A stretch of 64,000 nucleotides of DNA from Bostrychus sinensis (taxonomy: Eukaryota; Chordata; Actinopteri; Gobiiformes; Eleotridae), in contig CM036254.1 in assembly GCA_020698575.1 (NCBI GenBank), forward strand, positions 33,386,749 to 33,450,748, written 5' to 3'. Below the pieces are notes generated by a model, which saw nothing but the letters and a program-made list of their open reading frames with translations, was not told where the DNA came from and searched no databases. The translations under genes and the position numbers were made by a program. Shown piece after piece: positions 24,685 through 35,997 of the stretch (the first letter of the stretch is position 1; every line of letters begins with the position of its first letter).

Positions 24685-25813
24685 ATAAAAGCTGAGTGCC
24701 CAATGACAACTCCAGGTTGTGTGCTCTACAGAGGGGCCAAATTCAACAATTAGAAAATTTTGAGGGCCGGATGGATATTCAGCACGTAATTGGCTCAGTA
24801 TTACTAATAATATGAACGTACATTACACATAAATGAAATAAACTAGTCACAGTTATCCTTGTATTTAAACACAAATGTACTATAAAACTGCAATAAGTGC
24901 AAAAATGCAAATGAAAAAATGCAGACACACTTCACTTATGTCTATGTCAAAAAAACTTTCAAGTACTAAGCCTCATTTGGGGAGATTAAAAATAGACCTA
25001 GGTGAAACTGTAAGTAGGCTGTAACCAGAAATATACCCAGGCCAATTATACGGCCTTATTGCTTTCCATGAGAGCCCTCACACTGGGCACGACGGCGCTT
25101 GTCCCTCATCCCTGCGTCACTTGAAGCCCCTGTTTATGTGGATGCGGCACTGCAGCTGAAAACACATGCTTCTTGTACTTGCAGTTAATAAAGACAGTTC
25201 TCTGCTGTGTAACACAGAAACACAGCTGTAAACACCGAGAGAAAGAGAGTGACATGCAACATCAGAGGACAGAGACAACAGCTATCAACTCCACACTGGC
25301 AAAAATGTCCTTCTCAAAACAAGTTAAAATATGTACAACACAAGATGTTTTTCCATTGTTACAAGTAAAAAAGTAGGCCAATGGAAGTAGTACAATTTGT
25401 CTTGTTAAGATTTCTTATGCTGCGTTCACACCAAACACAACTGAAGAGTCTGATTTACCTTTAAGTGAACGTAAACAAAACTCACACAAAACAGATTTTA
25501 GGGATTTATAATAACCAGTGAAGGAAGGAAATCCAAGCATAGCCCAGATGAGTTCTGCTACATCTGTGACATCAACGTCTAAACAACAGCAGAAAATTAC
25601 AGACTTTGTAAAAAAGGCATAGTCTGCATATTGTGGAGCGCAGCTTGGTGACCACGACAAACCTATTTTTGGTCTTTATGAAGGGCAGGTGAATGTTGTG
25701 GATTTTACTAAAACTCAATTGTCAAATAACAAAGACAGATCTGGTTTTAAATCCTCTAGTGCAGGTAGGAAAGATTTTTCTCCTTAATTACACACTGCCT
25801 CTTTACAATGGTT
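24685..25813. other. Intergenic, probable old repeat debris
   Basis: GAGGGCCGGATGGATATTCAG near 24763 resembles a Charlie-type hAT subterminus, and TGCGTTCACACCAAACAC at 25422 resembles another transposon end. No coding signal beyond short shadows. Confidence 0.35.
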
Positions 25814-26684
25814 CACAGTAAAAAGTCAAGTGTTAAATTAACACTATCAGTGAACATATGGTCCTTATCTCTCTAGTGTTAAATTTACTCTTTACTCTTT
25901 AGTGTTAAAATGAACACAGCGCCATGACTCTGGTGAACAATGCCACACATGACCTGATGTCTTAGAGATAGGAAGGTCTTGCTTGAAACAGTTTCTGCTT
26001 TAATGTCACTTTAAGAAACATTACATTGCTGGGGAAATGCTGAACACTGATTGAGCTGTTAAAAATAATGTAATAAAATTATGAACATTCTGTTTAAAGA
26101 AAAGTATTTAAAAACAATCTTTCAGCTGTAACTAAACTTCAATTATAGCGTGGTCCTGTCCACATCAGTCATGGTGCAACTATGACTCAAAGAAACAGTG
26201 ACTCTTGTGTTAACTGGAAATGTATTTTCTGTATACTGCTTTTTTCTTTTTAAAAAAAACTTTGTCTATTTTTGCATCATGACAGATGTGGACAAGACCA
26301 TGTTATATATGGTGGCTTAAGTACAACTGATAAAATATATATATAAATTTAGCTGCCAAAAACACACCCTTTAACTTTTTCATACTAGTTTTTTTCTCCC
26401 ACAGAACAGCATTGCTCAAAAATTTCAAATTATGTTTGAAGTGCCATGCAAACAAGTGAAGTTTTTAGCCACTGCTCATTAAATGATGGGAGTGAGGGCA
26501 TTAGAATACAGCTCTTTTAATCATTAAGACATCAGGTCATGTGTGGCATTGTTCACCAGTGTCATGGTGTTGTTTATTTTAACACTGAAATATCAACACT
26601 AGAGTAAAGAGTAAATGTAACACTAGATAGATGAGGACCATATGTTCACTGACAGTGTAACTTTAACACTCGACTTTTTACTGT
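25814..26684. mobile_element. Inner-type MITE, standalone copy F
   Basis: About 871 bp between CACAGTAAAAAGTCAAGTG and CGACTTTTTACTGT, with both long inverted arms present (25814-25960 and 26520-26684). The TA flanks have mutated. Confidence 0.85.
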
Positions 26685-27767
26685 ATTTGTGTGCCTGTCT
26701 CTCTACTGAGATGCTTAACAGCCTGGCCACTGGCTTTCGTCACAGATTCTCTTGATAAACACAAAATAGGAACTAATACTACCTGGTACTTACTTAATAA
26801 TATAGATTTTTATTTTTGTAGGGTGACCAGACGTCCTCCTTTCCCCGGACATATCCTCTTTTTGACACCTTAAAAAACATCCGCCCAAAATGTCATCATC
26901 ACCCCAAAATGTCCGGGATTTTAAGTCTACCACAATCAGTCAGTGTACCAGCATTTTACAACTTTATCAATTCACAGAGCGCTTGACACACTTTCTCCTC
27001 TTCATCCCGCCATGAGTCACATTTTTGGAGAAACACCTACGCTGCTTGTCCCCTTTCATCTCTCTGTGTGCATTGCGTACCTCTCATTATGTGTAGATTA
27101 GAAAAGTGAACTCAAGTTTATTTCAATTGGAAACTAGTCTGAACTAACTCCACAGTGTGTCCCAGCAGAGAACAGGATGTGGGCTGTGGTCTGCTCAGCT
27201 GACCCATGGCCTTGGCGATGCAAATGCTAAAGGCGCAGAGTGACAGGGCACTTGCCACTGCCCGTCAGCGCACAATTAGGCTTAATGAGCCCGATCAATA
27301 ACAGTATATACCTAGAAATGATGGACACTGGGAAGAGTTCTGAGTCCATAAATGTGTTCTACTCTTGTCAAGCTTTAAATCACTTTTGTTTGATGAGAAT
27401 CGACCTCTTACTCGTGGAGACACGATCAGAAACAGCTACCTGAAATAATACGAGCAGTAATGAAAGACGCGATCCGAAGCACATTTTGTTACCACGGGGG
27501 TGAGCAACGGCTTTCTCACAATATCTTAGGTGTATTATTACAAAAGCAACATAAAAAAACAATATGACCTCCTGACAAAAGTTTCTGTAGCCTGTAGTGT
27601 TCTCTGGAGCATCTGCACATGCTCAGTGATGAGACTGAAGACTCTGTGAGCCTGTGCTACAGATCTGGGGGCTCCACTGAGGAACCACTAAGTATCATTG
27701 TGTAAAACATAGAGAAGTTAAATCCAACTATGCCCCTGTCTGTGTAGATATAAGCAGCTCATGTTTC
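26685..27767. other. Intergenic; hAT-like left end at 26820
   Basis: TAGGGTGACCAGACGTCCTC at about 26819 resembles a hAT-type MITE terminus, but no complementary right end was found. No gene. Confidence 0.4.
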
Positions 27768-27780
27768 AAAAGTGAGTTGT

Positions 27781-28115
27781 GGAGTGCGATCTTTGACTTA
27801 TACTCACAAATGTGTAAAACAACTTTAACTCCCAACCCATTTACAGTTCTGTTTGGTGTCCAGCCGAAGCAACCAGGTGTCACTTCATATCAGACCAACG
27901 TGATAGCATTTTCCTCTCTTCTAGCACGCAGGTTAATATTATTGAAATGGAAAGATGCACGCCCCCCTTCCTTTGTACAGTGGGTAAGAGAGGTTATGAT
28001 GTGCTTAAAAATGGAAAAACTTCGACACAGTCTCCGGGGTTCACTGAAAAACTACTATAAGACCTGGATACCTTTTATTGACTGTGTTGAAACATTACCA
28101 TTTACAGTAGTATGA
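27781..28115 (+). pseudogene. LINE ORF2 C-terminal end
   Basis: An open frame of about 112 codons, whose apparent start falls in the flanking target duplication. It ends with LLARRLILLKWKDARPPSF, then QWVREVMMCLKMEKLRHSL and FYK-like residues (NYYKTWIPFID), the usual extreme C-terminus of L1-type reverse-transcriptase ORFs in fish. All catalytic domains are missing because of the 5' truncation. The stop at 28113-28115 is followed by a T-rich 3'UTR. Confidence 0.8.
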
Positions 28116-28385
28116 TATTGTATTATCTGGTATGTTGTTGTAAGAGATTGTACAATAATATATGGAACAATTTTGATTTATATATAATGTGTATTCTGCA
28201 GCTGATGTCTTATTTTTGTTTTGCTTTGTTTTGTATTGTTTTTGGTTGCATGCCACTGGTTGGTATGTTTTTGTCTATACACCTGTTAACCTTGGTACTA
28301 TGTCTACTATCGTGACTTTTGTACTGTCTGTCTTTTTTGTATAAACAAGAAAAACTTTATAAATAAAGTGTTCAAAAAAAAAAAA
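27781..28385 (+). mobile_element. 5'-truncated L1-like LINE with target duplication
   Basis: About 605 bp with a 3' A tail, flanked by AAAAGTGAGTTGT at 27768-27780 and again at about 28382-28394. A 13-bp duplication, 5' truncation and an A-rich tail after AATAAAG are the marks of target-primed reverse transcription. Confidence 0.88.
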
Positions 28386-28394
28386 GTGAGTTGT

Positions 28395-28980
28395 TTTAAG
28401 AGACAGTGGTTTGTCTTGAAACTTGAAGAGAAGTAAAGTCATAATTTGTCCCCCTTTTTTACTTTATTCATATATGAGCATCAAAAATGCACAAGATTAC
28501 AGTATCAGTAGTTAGTAGTTGTTTTGTTCATGTTAAATAAAAATGTAGCCTATATTCTGTTTTTATTGGGGAGGGGCAAAATCTATTTGAGGCAGAAAGC
28601 AACAAATCTGCCACTTGGGCACCTTTGTGTCCAGTAAAGGTGCAGCTGATTTAGTCCATCTAAGTTCAGCACAGGTTGGCACATTACTGCTGCCAAAGGT
28701 GAAAGTTAAAATCCAATGCTTTTACATACAACGTTAAAAGTATCTCATGATTTTGCCACACTCCGCGTGTTCTCCTTTTTGAAAACTAAAATATTCTCTC
28801 TAATTTTTATATTCAACTCTAATTTTTGTATGAGCATACTTGCATCAGCTTCCTACTCTGTACACAAGCTGTTGAGACATACTGGTGATTTCCCTTTGTC
28901 TAACCACAAACATGTAATTTCCTGATTAAGGTTTTGCAGCTGCTTTTCTGCATGCCCAAAATTACTATCACTTCTGTTCC
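28395..28980. other. Intergenic, no gene seen
   Basis: AT-rich; no repeat boundary or reading frame supported. Confidence 0.4.
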
Positions 28981-28986
28981 ATTACA

Positions 28987-29294
28987 ATGTGCTGGTTTCC
29001 CTTGTTCCTGGAATCTACTACAGTGTATGTGAGCGAAAACGAAAGCAAGCAGCCCTCCTCTGAACATGTGAGTTTTGCCTTTTTGGTTCGCTCACTCATC
29101 ACGTCTTGGCACACTGCACTGACTTTGACAGAACATAGCACAAGTCACAAGGGTTGTTTGTCTGCAGTTGTGAAGACTCTGACGTTGACTGTCCTGGATT
29201 TCAAACTTGAAACAGCCCTGGAATGTGTGTGGAAGTCTTCAAGCAAGCTCCAGCTAATCTTTACCACCAAGAGAGACTTACTGCCTAAAACAGG
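28987..29294 (+). other. Possible upstream exon of the receptor gene
   Basis: A 117-codon frame opens at 28987, and a good splice donor, AAACAG|GTGAGG, lies near 29292. The next strong acceptor on this strand that leads into coding sequence is at 32820-32821, just before the receptor start. The translated sequence matches no family I know, so if this is an exon it is probably untranslated. Transcript data would be needed; treat as a candidate. Confidence 0.22.
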
Positions 29295-29481
29295 TGAGGT
29301 TTTTAGTCATCATTTAAACTTTTTATCTTTTAAATTTTAAGCTTTCATACTACATACAGCTATACCTAAGATTAGAAGCAGTTTGAGTTAGAAAAATTAT
29401 TAGGTTTTAAAATATTATTTCTCAAAGTTTAGTACTGTACTCCTGACAGTGGTCAATAGAGCTGCTTATCCACAAGTTTTA

Positions 29482-29827
29482 GTAGCTAATAATAATAATA
29501 ATGGATTGGATTTATATTGCGCTTTTCAAGCTTGACAAGTTTCTCAAAGCGCCTTACAATTTGGTGCATTATTCATTCACTCCTCAGTCACACTCGGTGG
29601 TGGTGAGCTACTTCTGTAGCCACAGCTGCCCTGGGGCAGACTGACGGAAGCGTGGCTGCCATTCTGCGTCAACGGCCCCTCCGACCACCACCAAACACAG
29701 CCACACTGACACATTCATACATACAGGCAAGGTGGGTGAAGTGTCTTGCCCAAGGACACAACGATAGTATGCGCTTCAGATGGGATTCGAACTGGCTACC
29801 CTCCGGTTGCTGGGCGAATGCTTAACC
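29482..29827 (-). repeat. tRNA-derived SINE (V-SINE-like), minus strand
   Basis: On the minus strand the tRNA-like head includes GGGTAGCCAGTTCGAATCCC (box B, about 29785-29804). Then come the conserved core TGTGTCCTTGGGCAAGACAC, a body containing CTGCCCCAGGGCAGCTGTGG, and a tail AAGGCGCTTTGAGAAAC with (ATT)n. Related copies are at 22965 and 35706. Confidence 0.8.
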
Positions 29828-30606
29828 TAACCCTTAGGTATTTAGTAGGGAGACTATAAATAAACAATTCTCTCACATATTCCTATTGCATTTAGGATTG
29901 GATAAAGGATTGCCATTAATCGAGCTTAAAAGAGATTCAGCAGTTGACTACAATAACATTGTGTCTGTATGAATTCAGTTAGATTTATAGTAAGTCTCTC
30001 TCTAACAAATTTGCAAGTTTCCACTAAGTAATCTTTCATCTTTAGGGGTTTTCATTGTTACAGTTACAGCACAGGAAGTGTGTGTGTGACGACAGTAAAA
30101 TGCAAATACTGATTTTGTGTATTAACTGTGCTTAGATCTGCCTGTCACTCATATCTAGACCATGCAGTGCAACCACAGACTCTTGTCAATAAATTAAAAA
30201 GTTATTATTTCAATAGTATAATTCAAAAAGTGAGACTCATATATTAAGGTATACAGGTTCAGTACACACAGAGTGAAGTATTTCAAGCATGTGTTCAATT
30301 TAGTTTTGGTGATGATTATGATTATTATGTACTTGCATGGGATACTGAATTTTGGCTTCCATATTGTTTAATCCTTATGTAGGAATTTTTTCAGCCACTA
30401 GGGGTAATTTTTCACTCTTTTTGGCCATAACTTCCACTGAATTTGAGAAAATCGTTGTTTGTTTTTTTTTGTGACAAACCTTAATTTGACATACAATTTG
30501 GAAATATGATTTTAAAGAGTTCTATAGGTCAGTAAGTCACTGTGGGCAAATTTACTACCTTTATTTACTGAAAACATCCACTCATTTCTTCTGCTGTAAA
30601 AATATA
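29828..30606. other. Intergenic, no gene seen
   Basis: Unique-looking AT-rich sequence without coding signal. Confidence 0.4.
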
Positions 30607-31509
30607 CACAGTTAAAAGTCAATTGTTAAATTAACACTGTCAGTGAACATATGGTTCTTATCTATCTAGTGTTAATATTACTCTTTACTCTAGTGTTAAT
30701 ATTTCAGGGTTAAAATGAACAAAGCACCATGACACTGGTGGTGTGGGACAAGGAACTGCTGTCACTAAAGCAGTGGTTTGTATTTGAAACAGGTGATTTC
30801 AGCAAAGCATTGCACTTGCAGACATACTCCCATTAAAGTCATTAAACTAAAAGTTGGAGATTTTACAAAATTATGGCTGAACTACTGTGCACATGGACAG
30901 AAATGACATATCAATTCCACTGCCTCTAATCATTTATACTCTGCGCATGGAGCAGTCCATGTGACAGTAAAATGCATACCATGTTTGAAAAATACCTGTT
31001 TACAATCTACGCAAATTGAAGATAGAACTTGCTGTGCATCGCCTTCATTTTCAATATACTGTATAACAGTTGAAAGGAGTTAATATGGCACATGCCTCTG
31101 GGCTACATGAGGACGCAACATGAAACTCACCAGTGGCTGCTCTTTTCTGTGTGTAAAAGTGTCTCCAGTATGCATTTGTTTTAGTAGGAGCAGCAGCGCT
31201 GGGCTCCTGCACAACTTCCCCCCGCTCACCTTTCCCCTGTGGCCAAGTTCACAAAGGTAGTGTAAATCCAACTGAAAAATTCCGTGGAGCAAAGTTCAGC
31301 TGCACTGTTCTAACCTGCGTTACAGTTCGCACTCATTAAGATGCAGTAATTAATCACGCGGTCCTTGGATGAGAGAGACAGACAAGTTTGCGTAAAATGG
31401 CACAGTTCTTTTGCTTGATGTAAAGCACAGCTGGCTTATTTGATTCCTCACTGTAAATGCCCCAGGACTGCAAATAAAAACTGTTGAATTGAAATCATCA
31501 TCAAAGCTA

Positions 31510-31597
<88 letters not shown>

Positions 31598-32301
31598 GCT
31601 CAACGAAGTCTATAAAATGCTACACAAACGTTTTCATTCTCATATTACTGATCCTGGCTTCATGTGCTGTAAGAGAGCTCTGATTGGTTCAGAGCAAACA
31701 CGCCTCTCACACTGAAGCGCGGCCTCTTTGAACTTTTTCCCAGCCCAAGTTCAACCTGTTCAGACCAACGTCTAACCCTAACCCAACATTGCATTTCTGC
31801 AGAAATCACCACTAATTTATTAAAAATAGTATCAGCAAGTCAAGAACGGTGTGTTTCTGGGAGCATTTATTTAAAAAAAAAAAAAAAAAAGGATAGCCAA
31901 AGTTTTTAAAAGAAAAAAAATGCAGGAGGCTTTCTCTGAGTGATGTGGACAGGACCACGTTATAAGTGAAGTTTAGGTACAGCTGTTATTTTTTTTTTTA
32001 GTTCATTACTTTTAACATCAAAACAATGAGCTTCCAGCATTTCCCTAGCAATGTGATGTTTCTTAAAGTGATACTTGAAAAGAAACTGTTTCAATCTCTG
32101 ATCATTAAATAATGTGAGTGCATTAAAATACAGCACTTTCTAGCTCCAAGGCATCAGGTCATGTGTGGCATTGTTCACCAGTGTCATGGTGCTGTGTTCA
32201 TTTTAACACTGAAATATTAACACTAGAGTAAAGAGTAAATTTAACACTAGATAGATAAGGACCATATGTTCACTGACAGTGTTAATTTAACACTAGACAA
32301 T
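30607..32301. mobile_element. Inner-type MITE copy G with about 1.15 kb alien centre
   Basis: The left arm (30607-30740; starts CACAGTTAAAAGTC after TA) and the right half (about 31896-32301) match the other copies, but between them lies roughly 1.15 kb found in none of them. The alien centre includes a perfect (AAT)n(ATT)n inverted microsatellite. The right end has decayed to GACAATG followed by TA. Confidence 0.75.
31510..31597. repeat. (AAT)n joined to (ATT)n, inverted microsatellite
   Basis: About 35 bp of AAT units run directly into about 53 bp of ATT units, so one strand can fold into a long AT hairpin. Confidence 0.9.
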
Positions 32302-32803
32302 GTACTCTGAAGGCACAGAGAGACGTAAAACCACAAACTGTTCTCATATTTTTACTATAATTTGGTAGCCATCTATAATATTATATTCCCTAAAATGTAT
32401 GTTCTTTAAAATTCACCAAAATACAGGAAATGATTTATGTTTTGTTCAGATTTTCTTTGGGTAATACACCTTCACATACTTTCAGATCACTCCGTACATG
32501 AAAACCTGTCACACACATGGCAGATGGAGTGTAAGCCCTGGGAAATTGTACATTAAATATAATATAGTATACAGTATATATGACTAATGTATACACTGAC
32601 TCCATGTTGGGTTCCCCTACTTCCCAAATTCCACTTTAACCCCTGATCTGACCCTTTGTTCATTGCTCATGCAAACCAAAACTAACAAAGCACACCACAG
32701 TGACTTAATCTGCATTCACTCAACCACAAAATAGACTAGGGAACAGAAAATCCTTATGAATAAAAGAGGATTTTTGTATTGCTATTCTGACTCAAATCGT
32801 TTC

Positions 32804-32821
32804 TTTTTGTCTTGTATGTAG
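32804..32821 (+). promoter_or_regulatory. 3' splice site in the receptor 5'UTR
   Basis: A T-rich tract TTTCTTTTTGTCTTGTATGT ends in AG at 32820-32821, 40 bases upstream of the receptor ATG. This implies at least one upstream untranslated exon. Confidence 0.55.
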
Positions 32822-32861
32822 GTGGATTTCTAAGCAAGCAAGTAATATATTAAAAGAAGAA

Positions 32862-33890
32862 ATGATGAATGAAACAACACCAACAACAACAACAGCAAAT
32901 TCAACCAGCCAAGTTTGTGTCAAAATTGGTGAGAGTGCAATCAGTGACTTCTTGATGTCCATCTACATTTTGGCTTTTATATTCGGCTTAATCTTCAATT
33001 TCCTGACACTGGGCCCCATTTTGCAAGAAGTGCGTCGCCAGAACGTCTTAGGAATTTTCCTCCTATGTCTGTCTTTGTCTGACCTGCTTTTTATCTTCAC
33101 CATGCCCCTCTGGATTAACTATTACCGCCAGGACCACAAATGGAAGCTAGGTGCAACTTCATGCAGCATTGTCGGCTTTTTCTACTATTCCAACATGTAC
33201 AGCAGCATCTTCCTGCTCTGCTGTATCTCTGTGGACCGCTGCCGCTTGGTCACGAATCCATTCCTTTCCAAAACCCACCGGACATCCCGCCACTGCTGTG
33301 CCTGGCTTCAGTGCATTGCTGTGTACGTCCTAGTGACCCTGTTTCATGGTATGGTGCTGTACTATGACAACCTCAAAGATGCACATGATGAAGTCAATAA
33401 TAATGACCGATGCTATGAGACCTTCCCTTTGACACACAATCTTGTCCTATTCAATCTAATCCGAGTGGGAGGAGGGTTTGTGCTCCCCCTGCTGGTCCTA
33501 GCTTTGAGCTACTGGAAGGTACTAGCCACAGTGGGTCAGAGTCCTGGTCTGAGCGCCCAAGCCAAGAGAAAAGTAAGATTGTTGTCTTTTGGTGTAATAG
33601 GCATCTTCTCAGTTTGTTTTGCACCTTATCATATTCTCCTCCTGATACGCTCGTTAGTTTTCTATAATGACACAGACTCAGATCCAAATGGGAGTTACTG
33701 CCAGTTCGAGCAGAAAGTGCACTTTTATTATTCATGCACGCTGGCTCTGTCCAGTCTCAACTGTGTGGTAGACCCGGTGTTGTATGTACTGGTGAGTAAT
33801 GGAGTACAGCAAGACTTGAAGATGTGCTGTGGAAGACACACAAAGACACAAACGGGACAGTGTTTAACCAACACAATGAGACAAATGTAA
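32862..33890 (+). CDS. Class A GPCR, proton-sensing GPR4/65/68/132 group
   Basis: An intact 342-aa seven-helix receptor of the plasma membrane, expected to couple G proteins and, by family, to sense extracellular acidity or lysolipids. N-terminal glycosylation sequons are at N3 and N13, more at N269 and N276. Helices are about 30-54, 61-85, 98-123, 145-166, 195-220, 238-262 and 288-310. N46 (helix 1), D74 in SLSDLL (helix 2), the C101/C184 disulphide pair, CFAPYH at 252-257 and DPVLY at 304-308 are all visible. FLLCCISVDR and SSLNCVVDP are typical of this group. Oddly, the helix-3 DRY is DRC (125-127), followed by RLV rather than LAV. The tail is short with a CC pair (322-323), a possible palmitoylation site. 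The 5' ATG is preceded by GAAGAA; a second ATG follows immediately. The exact orthologue is unresolved: the C-terminal half looks closest to GPR4, while GLSAQAK before helix 6 recalls GPR132. Confidence 0.9.
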   Translation: MMNETTPTTTTANSTSQVCVKIGESAISDFLMSIYILAFIFGLIFNFLTLGPILQEVRRQNVLGIFLLCLSLSDLLFIFTMPLWINYYRQDHKWKLGATSCSIVGFFYYSNMYSSIFLLCCISVDRCRLVTNPFLSKTHRTSRHCCAWLQCIAVYVLVTLFHGMVLYYDNLKDAHDEVNNNDRCYETFPLTHNLVLFNLIRVGGGFVLPLLVLALSYWKVLATVGQSPGLSAQAKRKVRLLSFGVIGIFSVCFAPYHILLLIRSLVFYNDTDSDPNGSYCQFEQKVHFYYSCTLALSSLNCVVDPVLYVLVSNGVQQDLKMCCGRHTKTQTGQCLTNTMRQM

Positions 33891-33906
33891 CAATAATTTA
33901 TTATAA

Positions 33907-33912
33907 AATAAA
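33907..33912 (+). terminator. Poly(A) signal of the receptor gene
   Basis: AATAAA 16 bases after the TAA stop (33888-33890), implying a very short 3'UTR unless downstream signals are also used. Confidence 0.6.
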
Positions 33913-34278
33913 GTATGATTGATCTTATTTCCTTTTCCCTTCTGAAGCTGCCACAGTAAAGCCTCCTAGTGTGCCCTACCTTGTGCAACCCTTTCCATTT
34001 ATACAAGCTTGGGACTGGCACAAAGAGTACACTGGCTTGTGTCCCCCTGAGACTGGGTTTATAAACTGTATGTTTCTTAAGTAGTAATAGGAGCTCCTTC
34101 TGATACTTGCTTGTTTATTCAAACTATGAATATGAATAATATGACATGCCTCAATCTCTGAGTTAATGAAGGACTTGCAGGACTAACTGCAAAACACAAG
34201 CCTTTATGTGCAGACAATCAGCCTCCTCACAGAGAACAACATGGTTACCAGTCCCTCCATCACATTCTGCTGGGAGCT
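33913..34278. other. Intergenic, no gene seen
   Basis: Receptor 3' flank without further coding signal. Confidence 0.4.
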
Positions 34279-34286
34279 GAGGAGAT

Positions 34287-34809
34287 TAGGGATGCACCGA
34301 TACCACTTTTTTTCAAACTGATACGAGTACTTCCATTTGAGTACTCGCCGATACCGAGTACCGATACGAGTACTTATATAGGGGTAACTTTATAGTTTAT
34401 ACAGTCACACTGCTGTATCTCATTCATCCCATACTGTGTCGTCTTTTTGCCGTCTGTCCCCGCTCTGCGATGCTAAGTTATTTTTACAACAGAGAGGTTT
34501 GAACACAGCTAACCATGGCTAAAATTTGTTCAATATGGACATGTTATACCTCATTTTAAAGTTTAGATTCTCCTCTTTTCAGTCGCTAACCAGCGGAGAT
34601 TCGCCAAGACATACCGCAGCTAACACAATTAGCAACAGTACTTCTTATGTTTTATCGGTTCCCACTGCTCAGCTGAGAGGGGAATGTCACGTGACAGCGC
34701 TGTAAAGTGGTATTGGTTGTTGGTATCGGGCCACTTTTATGAATATGAGTACAAGTACTTGGACATGGTATCGGTACCGATACCTGATACTGGTATCGGT
34801 GCATCCCTA
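34287..34809. mobile_element. hAT MITE, copy 1, with 8-bp GAGGAGAT duplication
   Basis: 523 bp. It starts TAGGGATGCACCGATACC and ends with the complement GGTATCGGTGCATCCCTA. GAGGAGAT is present exactly at 34279-34286 and 34810-34817. The ends contain GATACGAGTACTT-type subterminal repeats. Non-coding. Its sister is at 50416-51115. Confidence 0.95.
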
Positions 34810-34817
34810 GAGGAGAT

Positions 34818-35110
34818 GTTTGAATAACATGCATCTGTGTAACTGGGTGGCAGTCTCAGGTTTGCTTCTCCCAAGAGTTATTGAATGGACACAGAGATAG
34901 TTGAAGAGCTCTTGTGTTGTGTGAGAACACTGTGACTGTGATTGTGTGACACTGCAACATCTAAAAGCATGAGTTTCAAAAACACTTAGCATCCTAGTGA
35001 CTGTAATACCACTAAACTATTAAGTGTGTTTAACCTTTGATTCTAAATAAACCCAAATAAATCAACACCAGGTTTTGGCTGCTGTTTACAGAATGTTACT
35101 GCACACTCAC

Positions 35111-35145
<35 letters not shown>

Positions 35146-35205
35146 CTCCAGTTCCTTCCACTCCCCTTGAGTAGCCTCTCAGGCCATGTCCCCATCTGTG
35201 TGCAT

Positions 35206-35248
<43 letters not shown>

Positions 35249-35705
35249 CAGGCTAGCCTGAAGTTGCAGAGAGTTCTTTGAGTTGAAACAGAGCACATAG
35301 CAGGGTAAGCTTGTCCTCTTAAACACTTTCACAGTTGTTACTTTCCCCCTTTACCTTTGACCTGCTGTTATGTGGATCTAAAGTAAGGCGGAATGTCAGA
35401 AAAATTCAGGTAATATTTGAGAGAATCACTTATGACCACAGTACACAAATAACCAGACATGCTATCATGCTAATGCTAAATATCAACCATTTTTACTGTA
35501 ATTTTTAAATGTTTTGCTAATGTCAACCTAAAGATGGTGTAATGTTAAATATTTGGAATTATATTTACAGTGTTGAACTAGTTTTTGACAAATAAAGGCC
35601 TACAGCGTTTGAAATTGCCATCCATACAACAACTACAACTACCACTAGCTCAGAGGGAGAGGCCTCAGAGAGCAGCACCAGTTCAAAAGGCTAGAAATGT
35701 ATTAT
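34818..35705. repeat. Intergenic with two long T runs
   Basis: T runs of about 30 (35112-35141) and 43 (35206-35248) bases bracket a short unique segment. No gene. Confidence 0.6.
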
Positions 35706-35997
35706 AATAATAATACCTTAGATTCATATAGCACCTAGCTACCCTAAGCACTTTACATTGCATTATTAATTCACTCCTCAGACACACTCAGTGGTAGTAT
35801 GCTACTTCTGTTACCACAGTTGCCTTGGGGCAGACTGACAGAAGTGCACCAAGCTGTGCCTGCAGCCCCTCCTACCACCACCAAACACATTGGCAAGGTG
35901 GGTGAAGAGACACAACAGTGCGCAATTTGAATGAGATTAGATCCGGCTACTCTCCGGTTGCTGGGCAAATGCTTAACCCACTGTGCTACCATCACCT
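35706..35997 (-). repeat. tRNA-derived SINE (V-SINE-like), minus strand
   Basis: Minus-strand head GGTAGCACAGTGGGTTAAG (box A) and GTAGCCGGATCTAATC (box B), then the core around TGTGTCTCTTCACCCACC, body and (ATT)n tail, in the same order as at 29482. Confidence 0.8.

Noticed and set aside
33140..34021. Frames overlapping or antisense to the receptor
   Set aside because: Shadows of the receptor coding sequence.
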